A DNA stretch of 64,000 bases, taken from positions 124,001 to 188,000 of the forward strand of contig NZ_STGF01000004.1 of assembly GCF_005222705.1 (NCBI RefSeq), read 5' to 3'. The notes beneath the pieces are model-generated. The model was given only the letters and a program-made list of their open reading frames with translations. It had not been told where the DNA came from and made no database searches. Below, in pieces: positions 50,291 through 58,825 of this stretch (positions are counted from its first letter, which is position 1; each line of letters opens with the position of its first letter). Made by a program: the position numbers and the translations under genes. The DNA comes from Paenibacillus sp. SY21-1. Lineage in GTDB: Bacteria > Bacillota > Bacilli > Paenibacillales > Paenibacillaceae.

Positions 50291-51634
50291 ATGTTAAGAA
50301 GAAGAAAGCTGATGCTTTCGCTGCTGGCGGCATCGCTGCTGGCGACAACTCCCGCCGCGCTGCCTGTAGGCAAGCTTGGAGGGGAGCTGCAAGACAGCTA
50401 TGTATACGCAGAGGATGCTGCCTCAGGCGAGCTGCCGTCATCCGTATTTCTGGATCGGATGAATAAGCTGCATGCTGCGCTTGCGGCCGGCGATCCGATC
50501 GATGTGCAGGAGGTCAGGGATGCGCGCTCCGAAATTGCCGCCCTGAATTTCGAGGCAAACGAGGCGCTGCTGGACCCCATTTGGAACAAGCTGGTGCCGA
50601 AGCTTTCGTCTGGGACCGATCAGGCGGCGCTAAAGCAGGTGCTGTTCGCCATGCTCCGTCAGGCGAGCGCCGCCAGATATGATGCAACAGCGTCGGATCT
50701 GGAGGCCATTCGCGTCAATCCCGAATACCGCGCGGCGATCAAGACAATTGCTGCCGCCGGCGGCGTGGCGAATGTCAAGATGGATGACTTTCTGATCATG
50801 CTGTTCGGGGACGGCAACAAGCGGCTGGGCATCGAAGGAACGCTGCAGAAGCAGGTCAAGGGAATGAAGGCGAAGGAGCTTTCGCAATTGCTGGCCGGCA
50901 AGGGCAGCGTACAAAAGGTGCTGACTGACGCGATCGCCGAGATTCTAAAAAAGAAAGACGAATATCCGCTAAGCAAAGCGTTTGACACGCTGGGCATCAA
51001 GCCGGACGATGTACGCAAGGTCGTCGTCGATATTCAGGCGCTGCTCCAGCACGAGGAAGCGGCAGGCCGGGCGATGATGGTCGCTTACCTCCGTTCCGAG
51101 TCGCAGTCGAAGGTCAAGGTAACCGCAAACGGCAGACAGCATCAATACAGTCTGAACGTGTTCGGCGTCGAGCTGCCCTCCATGTTTCTTTATTGGAGAA
51201 AGGTATCCGGAAGCGAGGATATTAAGATCAATTCCAGCGGCAAGGCCACGCTTCCGCCATACGTCATGCAAGGCAAGGCGGTTATTCAGGCGGCGATGCT
51301 TAATCCGTACGGCGGTCCGGCGAAGGTCATTTTCGAGCAGGAAATTACGATGACCAACGGCAACGGACAGCTTGATCCGAAGCAGCAAATCAAGCTGATT
51401 CTGGAGGAACTGGACGTCAGACTGGCCGATATCCGTTTGGAGCTTGCGATATCCGCGACAGACGAGCAGAAGGCGAAGCTGATCGTCGATACCGTTAGAG
51501 CGGGCAGCGAGGCGGCCAAAAGCGTGGAGAAAACGAATGCCTCCAAGGGAGAAAAGGAAAAAGCGGTTAAAGACATCAAGAAGAAGGTTGATAAGCTGCT
51601 TACCGAAATTATTCGCGACCTGATGGATTTCTAG
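50291..51634 (+). CDS. Exported protein of unknown function, exopolysaccharide-linked
   Basis: This is a 447-residue exported protein I do not recognise. The N terminus is a signal peptide (RRRKLMLSLLAASLLATTPA) without a lipobox. The mature chain is mostly helical with many Lys/Glu/Ala residues, plus a short beta-rich segment (SKVKVTANGRQHQYSLNVFG to EQEITMTNGNG, about 280-370). A coiled-coil-like C terminus rich in KAKLIVDTV and KEKAVKDIKKKVDKLLTEI repeats follows. The ATG at 50291 has AGAGGTG 6 bases upstream. It follows ugd by 22 bases and ends before a GC hairpin, so it is the last gene of the operon. A structural or polymer-binding role outside the cell is possible. Confidence 0.8.
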   Translation: MLRRRKLMLSLLAASLLATTPAALPVGKLGGELQDSYVYAEDAASGELPSSVFLDRMNKLHAALAAGDPIDVQEVRDARSEIAALNFEANEALLDPIWNKLVPKLSSGTDQAALKQVLFAMLRQASAARYDATASDLEAIRVNPEYRAAIKTIAAAGGVANVKMDDFLIMLFGDGNKRLGIEGTLQKQVKGMKAKELSQLLAGKGSVQKVLTDAIAEILKKKDEYPLSKAFDTLGIKPDDVRKVVVDIQALLQHEEAAGRAMMVAYLRSESQSKVKVTANGRQHQYSLNVFGVELPSMFLYWRKVSGSEDIKINSSGKATLPPYVMQGKAVIQAAMLNPYGGPAKVIFEQEITMTNGNGQLDPKQQIKLILEELDVRLADIRLELAISATDEQKAKLIVDTVRAGSEAAKSVEKTNASKGEKEKAVKDIKKKVDKLLTEIIRDLMDF

Positions 51635-51660
51635 TTAAACATCGTTTAGCGCGAGCGTTG

Positions 51661-51690
51661 CCGACGCCGTCCCCCGGGCGGCGTCGGCCC
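51661..51690 (+). terminator. Hairpin at the end of the exopolysaccharide operon
   Basis: CCGACGCCG pairs perfectly with CGGCGTCGG across a 9-base loop; CCCTTTGCG follows. The T tract is weak. Confidence 0.55.
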
Positions 51691-51745
51691 TTTGCGTTAG
51701 CGGCAATGCGACACTTACAACGAGCGAAGGCGGTGAGGGTAACGG

Positions 51746-52483
51746 ATGGCTAAACATTCGCGCGGAAAAAAATGGCGTCGTCCGGGAGGCACGGACCCCG
51801 TTATTATGGCGTTATCGATTCTGACGGTCATACTTCTGTCAGCGTGGGGCGGGCTGCATTTCAAGGCTTCGCAGGAGCAGCAGCTTGCCGCGGCCGCCGG
51901 AGCGGACGGCAACGGTTTCCGGCTCATGCCTGAGGATGTGCTTAGAACGCCGACTCCGAGGGAAACGGCCAAGCCGGAGGAAACGGCAGCGCCGACTCCG
52001 GAGCCTACCGAGCAGTCGGGAGGCGGCAATACGGGTTCTTCAGGCGGCGGATCGGGTCAAGCGGGCCAGGCGCCGGCGGGGCAGACGCCTCAAGCTACAC
52101 CGGCTCCGCAGCAGAACGCAGGCTCCGCAGACGCAGGACAAAAGCAGGAAACGATTGAAGAGAAGTACAAAAACGAAATTGTGCAGGTCCAACTTGCCTG
52201 TACAAGCAAGCTGAACGATTTGCGTTTAAAGGGAGAATCGGGCTTAGCCAAGCTGGATAAATCGGATACGGATGCGGTTGATGCTTTTTACGCGAATTTC
52301 GTAGATGACATGACGGCTTCTCAGGCAAGCTGCGAACAAAACTTTATGAGCAAGCTGACAAGCGCCCAGAAGGAAGGCGTACCCGCTAAGACGATAAGCG
52401 AGTGGGAAGGAATGTTCCGCTCTATTATGGCGAAGCTGCAAGCGGAGTTTGAGGCGGCGCTTAAAGAATATATGATGCAATAA
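51746..52483 (+). CDS. Membrane-anchored protein with Pro/Gly/Gln-rich linker, unknown function
   Basis: This is a 245-residue protein with a short basic N terminus, one transmembrane segment (PVIMALSILTVILLSAWGGL, residues 18-37), a low-complexity linker rich in Thr/Pro/Glu then Gly/Gln/Ala (about 70-135), and a helical extracellular domain of 110 residues. That domain has two Cys residues (VQLACTSKL and QASCEQNF) that may form a disulfide. GGTGAGGG precedes the ATG. It follows the exopolysaccharide terminator by about 60 bases. The build resembles surface proteins that cross the cell wall; no family was recognised. Confidence 0.8.
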   Translation: MAKHSRGKKWRRPGGTDPVIMALSILTVILLSAWGGLHFKASQEQQLAAAAGADGNGFRLMPEDVLRTPTPRETAKPEETAAPTPEPTEQSGGGNTGSSGGGSGQAGQAPAGQTPQATPAPQQNAGSADAGQKQETIEEKYKNEIVQVQLACTSKLNDLRLKGESGLAKLDKSDTDAVDAFYANFVDDMTASQASCEQNFMSKLTSAQKEGVPAKTISEWEGMFRSIMAKLQAEFEAALKEYMMQ

Positions 52484-52488
52484 GCGCT

Positions 52489-52845
52489 CTAATCCTCCTT
52501 GGGGAGAGTTCGGTCTCGCAGCACACGCTCCAGCAGGCTGCGAATAAGCTCAAGATCGTCTCTTTCCAAGGGAACTCCGTCCCAATGAAGTTTGTCGTAA
52601 TTCAAATATTGCTTGGCATTGTGATTCAGCTCGGCCGGAGGCTCCTCGAGGTCGGTCAAACCAAGCAAGTAGTCTGCGGAGGTGCGAAGCTTGCGGGAAA
52701 TGGCTTGTATCGATTCGATCGTCGGCTGGCGATAACCCGATTCATAGCCTGCATAGGTGCTTTTGGCTACGCCGATATAATCGGCAACCTCCTGCATCGT
52801 CAGCTTTCTTTTTTTCCTCAACTGTTTAAGTCGTTTGGCGAACAT
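52489..52845 (-). CDS. XRE-family helix-turn-helix regulator
   Basis: This is a 118-residue DNA-binding protein. The N-terminal HTH_3 domain reads FAKRLKQLRKKRKLTMQEVA, then YIGVAKSTYAGYESGYRQPT, close to SinR/Xre-type regulators. The C-terminal half is acidic and helical. The ATG at 52845 has AAGGGGG 8 bases upstream; an earlier GTG or ATG frame start lacks this. An extended -10 (TGCTATAAT) lies on the minus strand at 52937-52942. It is convergent with the exopolysaccharide-region genes, 5 bases from the preceding stop, and could control them as SinR does in Bacillus; this is inference. Confidence 0.9.
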   Translation of the reverse strand: MFAKRLKQLRKKRKLTMQEVADYIGVAKSTYAGYESGYRQPTIESIQAISRKLRTSADYLLGLTDLEEPPAELNHNAKQYLNYDKLHWDGVPLERDDLELIRSLLERVLRDRTLPKED

Positions 52846-53209
52846 CGTTCGACCCCCTTGTACCCTCATCTGTGGCTTTCTGGCTGCAACTCTATTTCAA
52901 AAATAACCTGCTGTACTTTTAGTAATAGCACACATAATTATAGCATGTTTACCATTTGAATGCACAGAACGCGGGACTCTAGTCATAGTTCCCTGTATAT
53001 AAGTTGTACGTTAGAATTTAGAAATAGGATCACACAATTTCCGAGAATCTTTAAATGGTTTTGCCGCGCATTTTTTTGCATAATCTTAATGGTGGGAGCT
53101 TTTTATATTTTAGTTGACAGAATCTTCTTTTTCATATATCTTTAATTTAAGAGTTCTCAATTAAAGAATAACTGAACTTATTATAGATCAACCAACGGAG
53201 GCTACTGAC
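52846..53209. other. 364-bp divergent promoter region
   Basis: The region has no gene. It holds the minus-strand extended -10 for the XRE gene and a plus-strand promoter for the nitroreductase gene, with AT-rich DNA between them. Confidence 0.6.
53114..53142 (+). promoter_or_regulatory. Sigma-A promoter of the nitroreductase gene
   Basis: TTGACA, a 17-bp spacer and TATCTT form a good promoter. The leader would be about 60 bases long. Confidence 0.65.
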
Positions 53210-53836
53210 ATGAGCGAATTTATGGAGTTGTTAAAGGGAAGGCGTTCCGCAAGCAAGTTTTTGCCCAACCATCCGATTTCCCGCGAGGAGCTGGATGAAA
53301 TGTTCAGTCTGGTTAAATTCGCTCCTTCCGCATTTAACCTGCAGCATGCCCATTATGTAGTCGTGACCGATCCAGACAAGCAGCAGCAGCTGTATGAAGC
53401 GGCCCATAAACAGTACAAAGTCAAGTCGGCATCGGGCGTGATCGTCGTGCTTGGCGATTTGGAGGCTCATCATAATGCCGCTGCGATTAATGAGGGATTG
53501 TTCAACCTCGGCATTCTTGATCAGCGGGAATTTGACGAAACGGTAAGCTCGGTTATCAGCTTCTACGAGGATAGAGGCGACGTTTTCAAGCGCGACGAAG
53601 CGATTCGCAACGCGAGCCTGTCGGCGATGCTGTTTATGCTGATCGCCAAGGAAAAGGGCTGGGACACATGCCCGATGATCGGCTTTGATCCGCAGTTGAT
53701 GCGCGAAGCTCTGCAGATTCCGGACCGTTACGTGCCGGCGCTGCTTATCGCAATCGGCAAAGAGGACACGGGCAGCCAGCGCCCGCGCGGCTACCGCAAG
53801 CCGGTTGGCGAGTTTGTCACCTATGATTCCTTTTAA
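53210..53836 (+). CDS. Nitroreductase-family FMN oxidoreductase
   Basis: This is a 208-residue cytoplasmic flavoprotein of the nitroreductase superfamily, similar to the YodC/MhqN type. The N-terminal FMN-binding motif is LKGRRSASKFLPNHPISREE. It continues with FAPSAFNLQHAHYVVV, the helical segment ASLSAMLFMLIAKEKGWDTC and GFDPQLMREAL. The C-terminal RPRGYRKPVGEFV contributes the last FMN contact. GGAGG precedes the ATG, and it has its own promoter. It reduces nitro- or quinone-type compounds with NAD(P)H; the natural substrate is unknown. Confidence 0.9.
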   Translation: MSEFMELLKGRRSASKFLPNHPISREELDEMFSLVKFAPSAFNLQHAHYVVVTDPDKQQQLYEAAHKQYKVKSASGVIVVLGDLEAHHNAAAINEGLFNLGILDQREFDETVSSVISFYEDRGDVFKRDEAIRNASLSAMLFMLIAKEKGWDTCPMIGFDPQLMREALQIPDRYVPALLIAIGKEDTGSQRPRGYRKPVGEFVTYDSF

Positions 53837-53943
53837 AGGTCGTCAAGGGGGATGATGCCCGTCCCTGAGTGGCCGGCAGCGAGAGGTGACGCATGTTCGT
53901 CTGAACGCTATTCGTAAAATAGACTTAGAAGAGAAAAATATAT

Positions 53944-53977
53944 TGTATTTTTATTCATTATGATGAATAATTATACT
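53944..53977 (+). promoter_or_regulatory. Two ARG-box-like operators upstream of argC
   Basis: TGTATTTTTATTCA (53944-53957) matches 13 of 14 and TGAATAATTATACT (53964-53977) 12 of 14 positions of TGAATWWWWATTCA, the ArgR/AhrC box. Their starts are 20 bp apart, as expected for paired sites. TATACT within the second is the likely -10 box, so bound repressor would block transcription. Confidence 0.65.
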
Positions 53978-54015
53978 AATCTTTTAAGTCTATTTTTTGT
54001 GGAGGATGATCTTGC

Positions 54016-54963
54016 GTGGCTTATAAAGTGTTTGTGGATGGCCAGGAGGGGACTACCGGTCTAAGAATACGTCATTATTTGTCCAATCGAACGGATATCG
54101 AGATACTTGACATTGATCCGGACAAAAGAAAAGACGTACAGGAACGCAGCAACTATCTAAATGAAGCGGATATCGTATTTCTCTGCTTGCCCGATTCGGC
54201 GGCCGTAGAGGCTGTGGAGCTCGTAAAAAATGACCGTACCAAAATAATCAATACGAGCACGGCGTTCAGGACCGATAAAAATTGGGTGTACGGCCTGCCT
54301 GAGCTGAATAATCAAAGAGATGAGATTCGAGGCTCATCGCGGGTGTCCGTTCCCGGCTGCCACCCGACCGGTTTTATCCTTACCCTGAGACCGCTGATCG
54401 AGGCCGGCATCGTTCCAAGGGATTATCCGGTCTCCTGTTATTCGGTGACAGGTTATTCTGGCGCGGGAAAAAGCGGTATTGAGGAGTACGAGAACGAGGC
54501 TGCTTTTATAGCGAAACAGCTGAATGTTCCAAGACATTATGCGCTGCAAGGCAAGCACAAGCATCTTCCCGAGATGAAGCTGTATGCGGGGTTGCAATTC
54601 GAGCCGTTGTTTACGCCAATTATCGCAAGCTACGCTCAAGGCATTGCGATGTCGATTCCCCTAATAAGCAGATGTTTGGCAAAAAAAGCTTCCGCGCAAG
54701 AGGTGCATGACGTTCTGGCCCGTTGCTACGAAGCCGAGCGTTATGTCCGCGTCATGCCGTATGATTCAAGTGAGCATCTCGATGAAGGGCAATTTAAAAT
54801 TACGGCCTGCACAAATACAAACTTCGTGGATATTTTTGTATTCGGGGATGACGATAACATCCAAATCATGTCCCGGTACGATAATTTAGGCAAGGGCGCC
54901 TCGGGAGCCGCGGTGCAGAATATGAATCTTATGCTGGGAGTAGACGAGGGAGCAGGGATCTGA
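54016..54963 (+). CDS. argC: N-acetyl-gamma-glutamyl-phosphate reductase (short form)
   Basis: This enzyme reduces N-acetylglutamyl phosphate to the semialdehyde with NADPH in arginine synthesis. It is 315 residues long, the size of the short (type 2) ArgC family. The NADP site is VFVDGQEGTTGLRIRHYLSN at the N terminus, and the catalytic Cys115 lies in SVPGCHPTGFIL. GKHKHLPEM and the C-terminal NLGKGASGAAVQNMNLMLG are conserved. The start is GTG at 54016, with GGAGG about 9-10 bases upstream. It stands alone, without argJ, argB or argD. Two ARG-box-like sites lie in front, which supports the assignment and arginine-dependent repression. Confidence 0.93.
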   Translation: MAYKVFVDGQEGTTGLRIRHYLSNRTDIEILDIDPDKRKDVQERSNYLNEADIVFLCLPDSAAVEAVELVKNDRTKIINTSTAFRTDKNWVYGLPELNNQRDEIRGSSRVSVPGCHPTGFILTLRPLIEAGIVPRDYPVSCYSVTGYSGAGKSGIEEYENEAAFIAKQLNVPRHYALQGKHKHLPEMKLYAGLQFEPLFTPIIASYAQGIAMSIPLISRCLAKKASAQEVHDVLARCYEAERYVRVMPYDSSEHLDEGQFKITACTNTNFVDIFVFGDDDNIQIMSRYDNLGKGASGAAVQNMNLMLGVDEGAGI

Positions 54964-55080
54964 GCGAATGAGCGTCTAAGGCCCTAGCTGCGGGACGGAA
55001 TTCTTGCATTGCGAAGAACGCTTGTATGTCGTTTGTCGTTTGGCAGAGCGATGGCCATGCGGATAGACGGATAAGGGGCT

Positions 55081-55126
55081 AAAGACCGCGATGTTCACTG
55101 TTTAGTGGAAATCGCGGTCTTTTCGC
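55081..55126. terminator. Bidirectional terminator between argC and the binding-protein gene
   Basis: AAAGACCGCGAT pairs perfectly with ATCGCGGTCTTT, with an inner CACT/AGTG stem. TTTT follows on the plus strand. It lies between converging genes and can serve both. Confidence 0.8.
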
Positions 55127-55197
55127 GTACCAATGCGGACATCCCCTTATTAAGCGAACATGTCTGGGGCGGATCCTTTTTTCATTGTAACAAGCGT

Positions 55198-56718
55198 TTA
55201 TGGCTTAGCCGCATACCACTCGGAGAATTGCTTCTGATATTCGGCGATATATTTATCAAAGCCCGCGGCTTTTAGCTTCTCCAGCGCTTTCGGGAAATAG
55301 GTGTCGTAATCAAGAAAACCGCTGCCGATTGGGGCAAGGAATTCGGTAAATACGCCGTTTATTTTGGTTTCTTCATTTTTGACAGGCGTATTGTCGAAGT
55401 TAAAGCCTGCACCCTTGGAGATGATGGCATCGTCGTCCCAAGCTTTGTATTCGGCGATAAAGTCGTCCGGCACCGAGTTATCGAAGCGGATAAAGTTTTT
55501 GTTCATCAGCAGCCAGTCCGGAATGAGCGAATCGGTCGTGTTGCGCGTCAGGCGGCCGTTGGCGTCAAGCGTGTAATCCTTGTCCTGCACGCCGTAAGCG
55601 AACAGATCGTAGAGCTCCTGATTTTTTTGCAGCAAATTGAAGAACATGACGTAACGCTCGGGATCGGCCGCATTGGCGGATACGAACCAGGCGGTGCTGT
55701 ACGTTCCGCGGCTGATTTTTGGCAGATCCTTGCTCAGGAAGTAGTTGGTCAGCTTTGCCGTCGGCACCGCTTGCGTAATCGCCGCCGCTCCTTCAAACGG
55801 ACGAGCCGCCGTGCCGGCCCAGAACATCGCTTTGCCGGAGTTCCAGTCCGATGTAAGCTGAGGCATGTTTGTCGCCGCATACTTAGGGATAATGCCCTTC
55901 GTGTACCAGCTTCTCATAATTGCGGCGTAGGCTTTGAATTCCTCTGTCTCGAACCAGCTAATAATCTGATCGTTGTCGGCGGACTCGTCGATTGCGAGCA
56001 TGTCGTTTTGCCAGTACAGGTTTTTGTCGGTGTATTCGTACATGAGCATTCTGCGCGCATCGGTGCCTGCATAGCCGACCAGCTCAGGATGCTTGGCGTG
56101 AACCTTGTCATAGAACTCCTCAAGCTCGGCAATTGTAGATATCCCGGTCATGCCCACCTCTTCCAGCAAATCCTGGCGGGCCAGCACGCTGTAAAATTCG
56201 CCCGAGTTCGGCTTGTTGCCGACGGGAATCGCGTATTGCTTGCCGCCAAGCTGGAAGGCGGAGAAGGAGGCCTCGTCAACCGTTTTTTTCATGTCGACGG
56301 CTGCGCTCTCCATATAAGGCGTCAAATCGGTGTACAGTCCTTTGGCTACGGATTTGACCATATAGTTGGTATCGGTGTAGGTTGCAAAATCCTCGCCGGT
56401 GGACAGCATCAAATCAGTTTTGCCGCCCGCGTATTCGGACCATGGGAGGAACTGAAATTCAATGTCCGCGTTGATTTCCTGTTTGACCAAATCTTTAAAT
56501 TCCGCTTTCGACAGCTCTTTCATCCGGTTGGATTCGTCGCCGTAGAGGACGATTTTCAGCTTGGCCGGCTTTAGCTCTGTGCCAGCGCTTTCATTGCCGC
56601 CTGCGGCAGGAGAAGGCGAATTTTGCGTGTTGCCGCCCTCGGAGCCGCCGTTGCTGCATGCCGATACGAGGAGCACAGCCGCCATACCCAGACTTGCCCA
56701 GATGCGCTTTTTTAACAT
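55198..56718 (-). CDS. ABC transporter substrate-binding lipoprotein, LplA-like
   Basis: This is a 506-residue extracellular sugar-binding lipoprotein. The signal peptide ends in LLVSAC with Cys near residue 21, followed by a Gly/Asn/Ser linker. The body begins KPAKLKIVLYGDESNRMKEL and ends YIAEYQKQFSEWYAAKP, typical of large binding proteins of LplB/LplC importers. AGGAGGG lies before the ATG at 56718; longer upstream frames lack a signal-peptide start. It is the third gene of a minus-strand operon after two permeases. The neighbouring GH43 and GH28 genes suggest an arabinan- or pectin-derived ligand. Confidence 0.92.
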   Translation of the reverse strand: MLKKRIWASLGMAAVLLVSACSNGGSEGGNTQNSPSPAAGGNESAGTELKPAKLKIVLYGDESNRMKELSKAEFKDLVKQEINADIEFQFLPWSEYAGGKTDLMLSTGEDFATYTDTNYMVKSVAKGLYTDLTPYMESAAVDMKKTVDEASFSAFQLGGKQYAIPVGNKPNSGEFYSVLARQDLLEEVGMTGISTIAELEEFYDKVHAKHPELVGYAGTDARRMLMYEYTDKNLYWQNDMLAIDESADNDQIISWFETEEFKAYAAIMRSWYTKGIIPKYAATNMPQLTSDWNSGKAMFWAGTAARPFEGAAAITQAVPTAKLTNYFLSKDLPKISRGTYSTAWFVSANAADPERYVMFFNLLQKNQELYDLFAYGVQDKDYTLDANGRLTRNTTDSLIPDWLLMNKNFIRFDNSVPDDFIAEYKAWDDDAIISKGAGFNFDNTPVKNEETKINGVFTEFLAPIGSGFLDYDTYFPKALEKLKAAGFDKYIAEYQKQFSEWYAAKP

Positions 56719-56829
56719 GTTTGAACCCTCCTGTATGTTATGTTTATATTGTTGAATGGTATGAAGGGCGCCGCGATCAGCAACTGACGTTTCGTCCATC
56801 ATACCATGTCCAACCGCTCTTCGCAGATT

Positions 56830-57714
56830 CTAGCCTTTTACGGAGCCTACAATAATGCCTCTTACAAAATAGCGCTGCAAAAACGGGTACAAGATGGCGA
56901 TCGGCAGCACGGTGAGACAGGTCATCGCCATTTTGGCGGTTTCCAGCGGCGGTGCGATAATGACACCGCTAATCTGAGTGCTATTGCCTGAAGCCAGATA
57001 CTGGATGTTCGACATCATGTTGTACATCATAAATTGGATGGTGTACAGACGTTCGTCCGATACGAGCAGCAGCGGAAGATAGAAGTCGTTCCAGAATTGA
57101 AGCGCATAGAACAAGGAAATGGTAACGAGTCCGACCTGCCCCAGCGGCAGCATGATCCGAAAAAATATGCGTAAATGGCCGGCCCCGTCGATTTGGGCGG
57201 ACTCGATAACCTCATGCGGAATGCTTTTGAAATAATTGGCCTGCAAATACATAAGAAATACGTTTAGCAAGTAGGGAACGAATAAGCCGGCAAGCGTATT
57301 GTCCAGATGATAATATTTGGTCGAAAGAATGTACCAAGGCAGCGTGCCGCCACTGAACAGCATCGTAAAATAAGCCAAAAAAGCAAAGTAGTTGCGGTAG
57401 CGGAACCCCTTGGCGGTAATGACATAGGCGTAGGCGGTCGTGACAAGCACGGCGCATACGGTGCCCAGTCCTGTGACGACAACCGACATCAGATACCCCT
57501 GCAAAATTTGCTCGGCTTTGGAGCCGAACATGAATGTATACGTATCGAGACTGAATCCCCGCGGAAGCAGCGAGTACCCTTCGACCGCAAGCCTGGACTC
57601 CGTCGAGAGCGAGCCGGATACGGCAAGCACGAACGGGATGAGGCAGATGAGGGCAAACACGCTAATGCAAGCGTAGAAAAGGACGATAAGCGATCTGTTT
57701 TCCTGATTGGCCAT
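56830..57714 (-). CDS. ABC transporter permease, LplC/MalG type
   Basis: This is a 294-residue permease with six transmembrane segments. The EAA loop is IESAQIDGAGHLRIFFRIML around residues 176-195, and the C terminus RGIIVGSVKG is typical. AGGAGAC precedes the ATG, 12 bases after the stop of the LplB-type gene. It is the second gene of the minus-strand importer operon. No ATPase is encoded here. Confidence 0.92.
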   Translation of the reverse strand: MANQENRSLIVLFYACISVFALICLIPFVLAVSGSLSTESRLAVEGYSLLPRGFSLDTYTFMFGSKAEQILQGYLMSVVVTGLGTVCAVLVTTAYAYVITAKGFRYRNYFAFLAYFTMLFSGGTLPWYILSTKYYHLDNTLAGLFVPYLLNVFLMYLQANYFKSIPHEVIESAQIDGAGHLRIFFRIMLPLGQVGLVTISLFYALQFWNDFYLPLLLVSDERLYTIQFMMYNMMSNIQYLASGNSTQISGVIIAPPLETAKMAMTCLTVLPIAILYPFLQRYFVRGIIVGSVKG

Positions 57715-57726
57715 AGCACATGTCTC

Positions 57727-58683
57727 CTAAAATAGTTTGCTTTCCTTGTCGTACCAGCCCGCGAGTTTGTTCGCGATCAGTACAAGCAGGAAGCCGAATA
57801 CGGACTGATACAGCGTAATGGCTGAGGCAAAGCCGAATTCGCCGGAGCGAATGGCCGTCCGATACACGTATACGTCGATAATGTCGGTCGTTGGGAGCAG
57901 CAGCGGATTAAGGAAGGTCACGCCCATGATCATGCTGAGATCCCCCTTGAGCATGCCGCCGATGCTAAGCAGCGTAAGCAGGATAATCGATGGAATTAGC
58001 AGCGGCAGCGTAATGCGCGTAATCAGCTGCATGCGCGAGGCTCCATCAATGCGCGCCGCTTCGTAATACGACGTATCGATGCCTTGCAGCACCGCGTAAT
58101 AGATGATGGCTCCATAGCCGGCGCTTTTCCATATATTCGCCAGCACGAGAATGACGACGAACAGCCATGGATTCGAGTACCAGTCAATCGGCTGAAAGCC
58201 GATGCCTTCCAGCAAACGGTTCATCACGCCTTTATCGTAGTCGAGCAGCGAGAACAGAATCGCCCCGATTACGATCCACGAAATAAAGTAAGGAAAGAAC
58301 ATGACGCTTTGGGTAATTTTGATGAAGGAGCGGCTTTTCAGCTCATTCAGTATGATGGCGATTGCAACGGAAAAGAAGGTGCCGGTAATCATGTAAAGCA
58401 CATTCAGCATGACGGTATTGCGTGTGGCGCGAATGGCGCTGTCCATGCTGGAGAAGAAAAATTCGAAATTGGAAAAGCCCGCCCAGGGGCTCCCGAAAAT
58501 GCCGCCGTTATAGTTGTAGTTTTTAAATACGAGTATGAGTCCGCTCATCGGCAGGTAGGCGAACAGGATCAGCACGATCACGCCTGGCAGCGCCAGCAGA
58601 AACAGCGAGCTATCGTTGCGAAACATCTGAAGCCGGCGCTTGGCGCTTGCAGGCTTGCTCGGCTGAAAAGCTTCGTCTGACAT
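57727..58683 (-). CDS. ABC transporter permease, LplB type
   Basis: This is a 318-residue permease, the first gene of the minus-strand importer operon. A cytoplasmic tail of about 30 residues precedes six transmembrane segments. The LplB signature is LPMSGLILVFKNYNY near residue 45. The EAA loop is YYEAARIDGASRMQLITRIT near residues 205-225. AAAGGAGTG stands before the ATG at 58683; the longer frame to 58737 adds an unlikely N terminus. Upstream lie a TATATT -10 box (minus strand, 58722-58727) and two cre-like sites, so glucose repression by CcpA is likely. Confidence 0.92.
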   Translation of the reverse strand: MSDEAFQPSKPASAKRRLQMFRNDSSLFLLALPGVIVLILFAYLPMSGLILVFKNYNYNGGIFGSPWAGFSNFEFFFSSMDSAIRATRNTVMLNVLYMITGTFFSVAIAIILNELKSRSFIKITQSVMFFPYFISWIVIGAILFSLLDYDKGVMNRLLEGIGFQPIDWYSNPWLFVVILVLANIWKSAGYGAIIYYAVLQGIDTSYYEAARIDGASRMQLITRITLPLLIPSIILLTLLSIGGMLKGDLSMIMGVTFLNPLLLPTTDIIDVYVYRTAIRSGEFGFASAITLYQSVFGFLLVLIANKLAGWYDKESKLF

Positions 58684-58741
58684 GGGATTCACTCCTTTAG
58701 TTGGTTTGTTGTCTGTGTCCCCAATATAGCTCGGCACGAAA

Positions 58742-58825
58742 TGTAAGCGCCACCAAAAAGAACTGAAAACGCTTAAAAAACAAGCGGATTGGCGGCTTTA
58801 AAAAACTGAAATCGCTTTAAAAAAC
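58742..58825 (-). promoter_or_regulatory. Two strong cre-like sites and a triple GCTTTAAAAAAC repeat
   Basis: TGAAAACGCTTAAA (58764-58777) and TGAAATCGCTTTAA (58808-58821) each match 13 of 14 positions of the cre consensus TGWNANCGNTNWCA and are 44 bp apart. TGTAAGCGCCACCA (58742-58755) matches 12. GCTT(T)AAAAAAC occurs at 58771, 58795 and 58814, and may also be activator half-sites. All lie just upstream of the -10 box of the importer operon. Confidence 0.65.
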
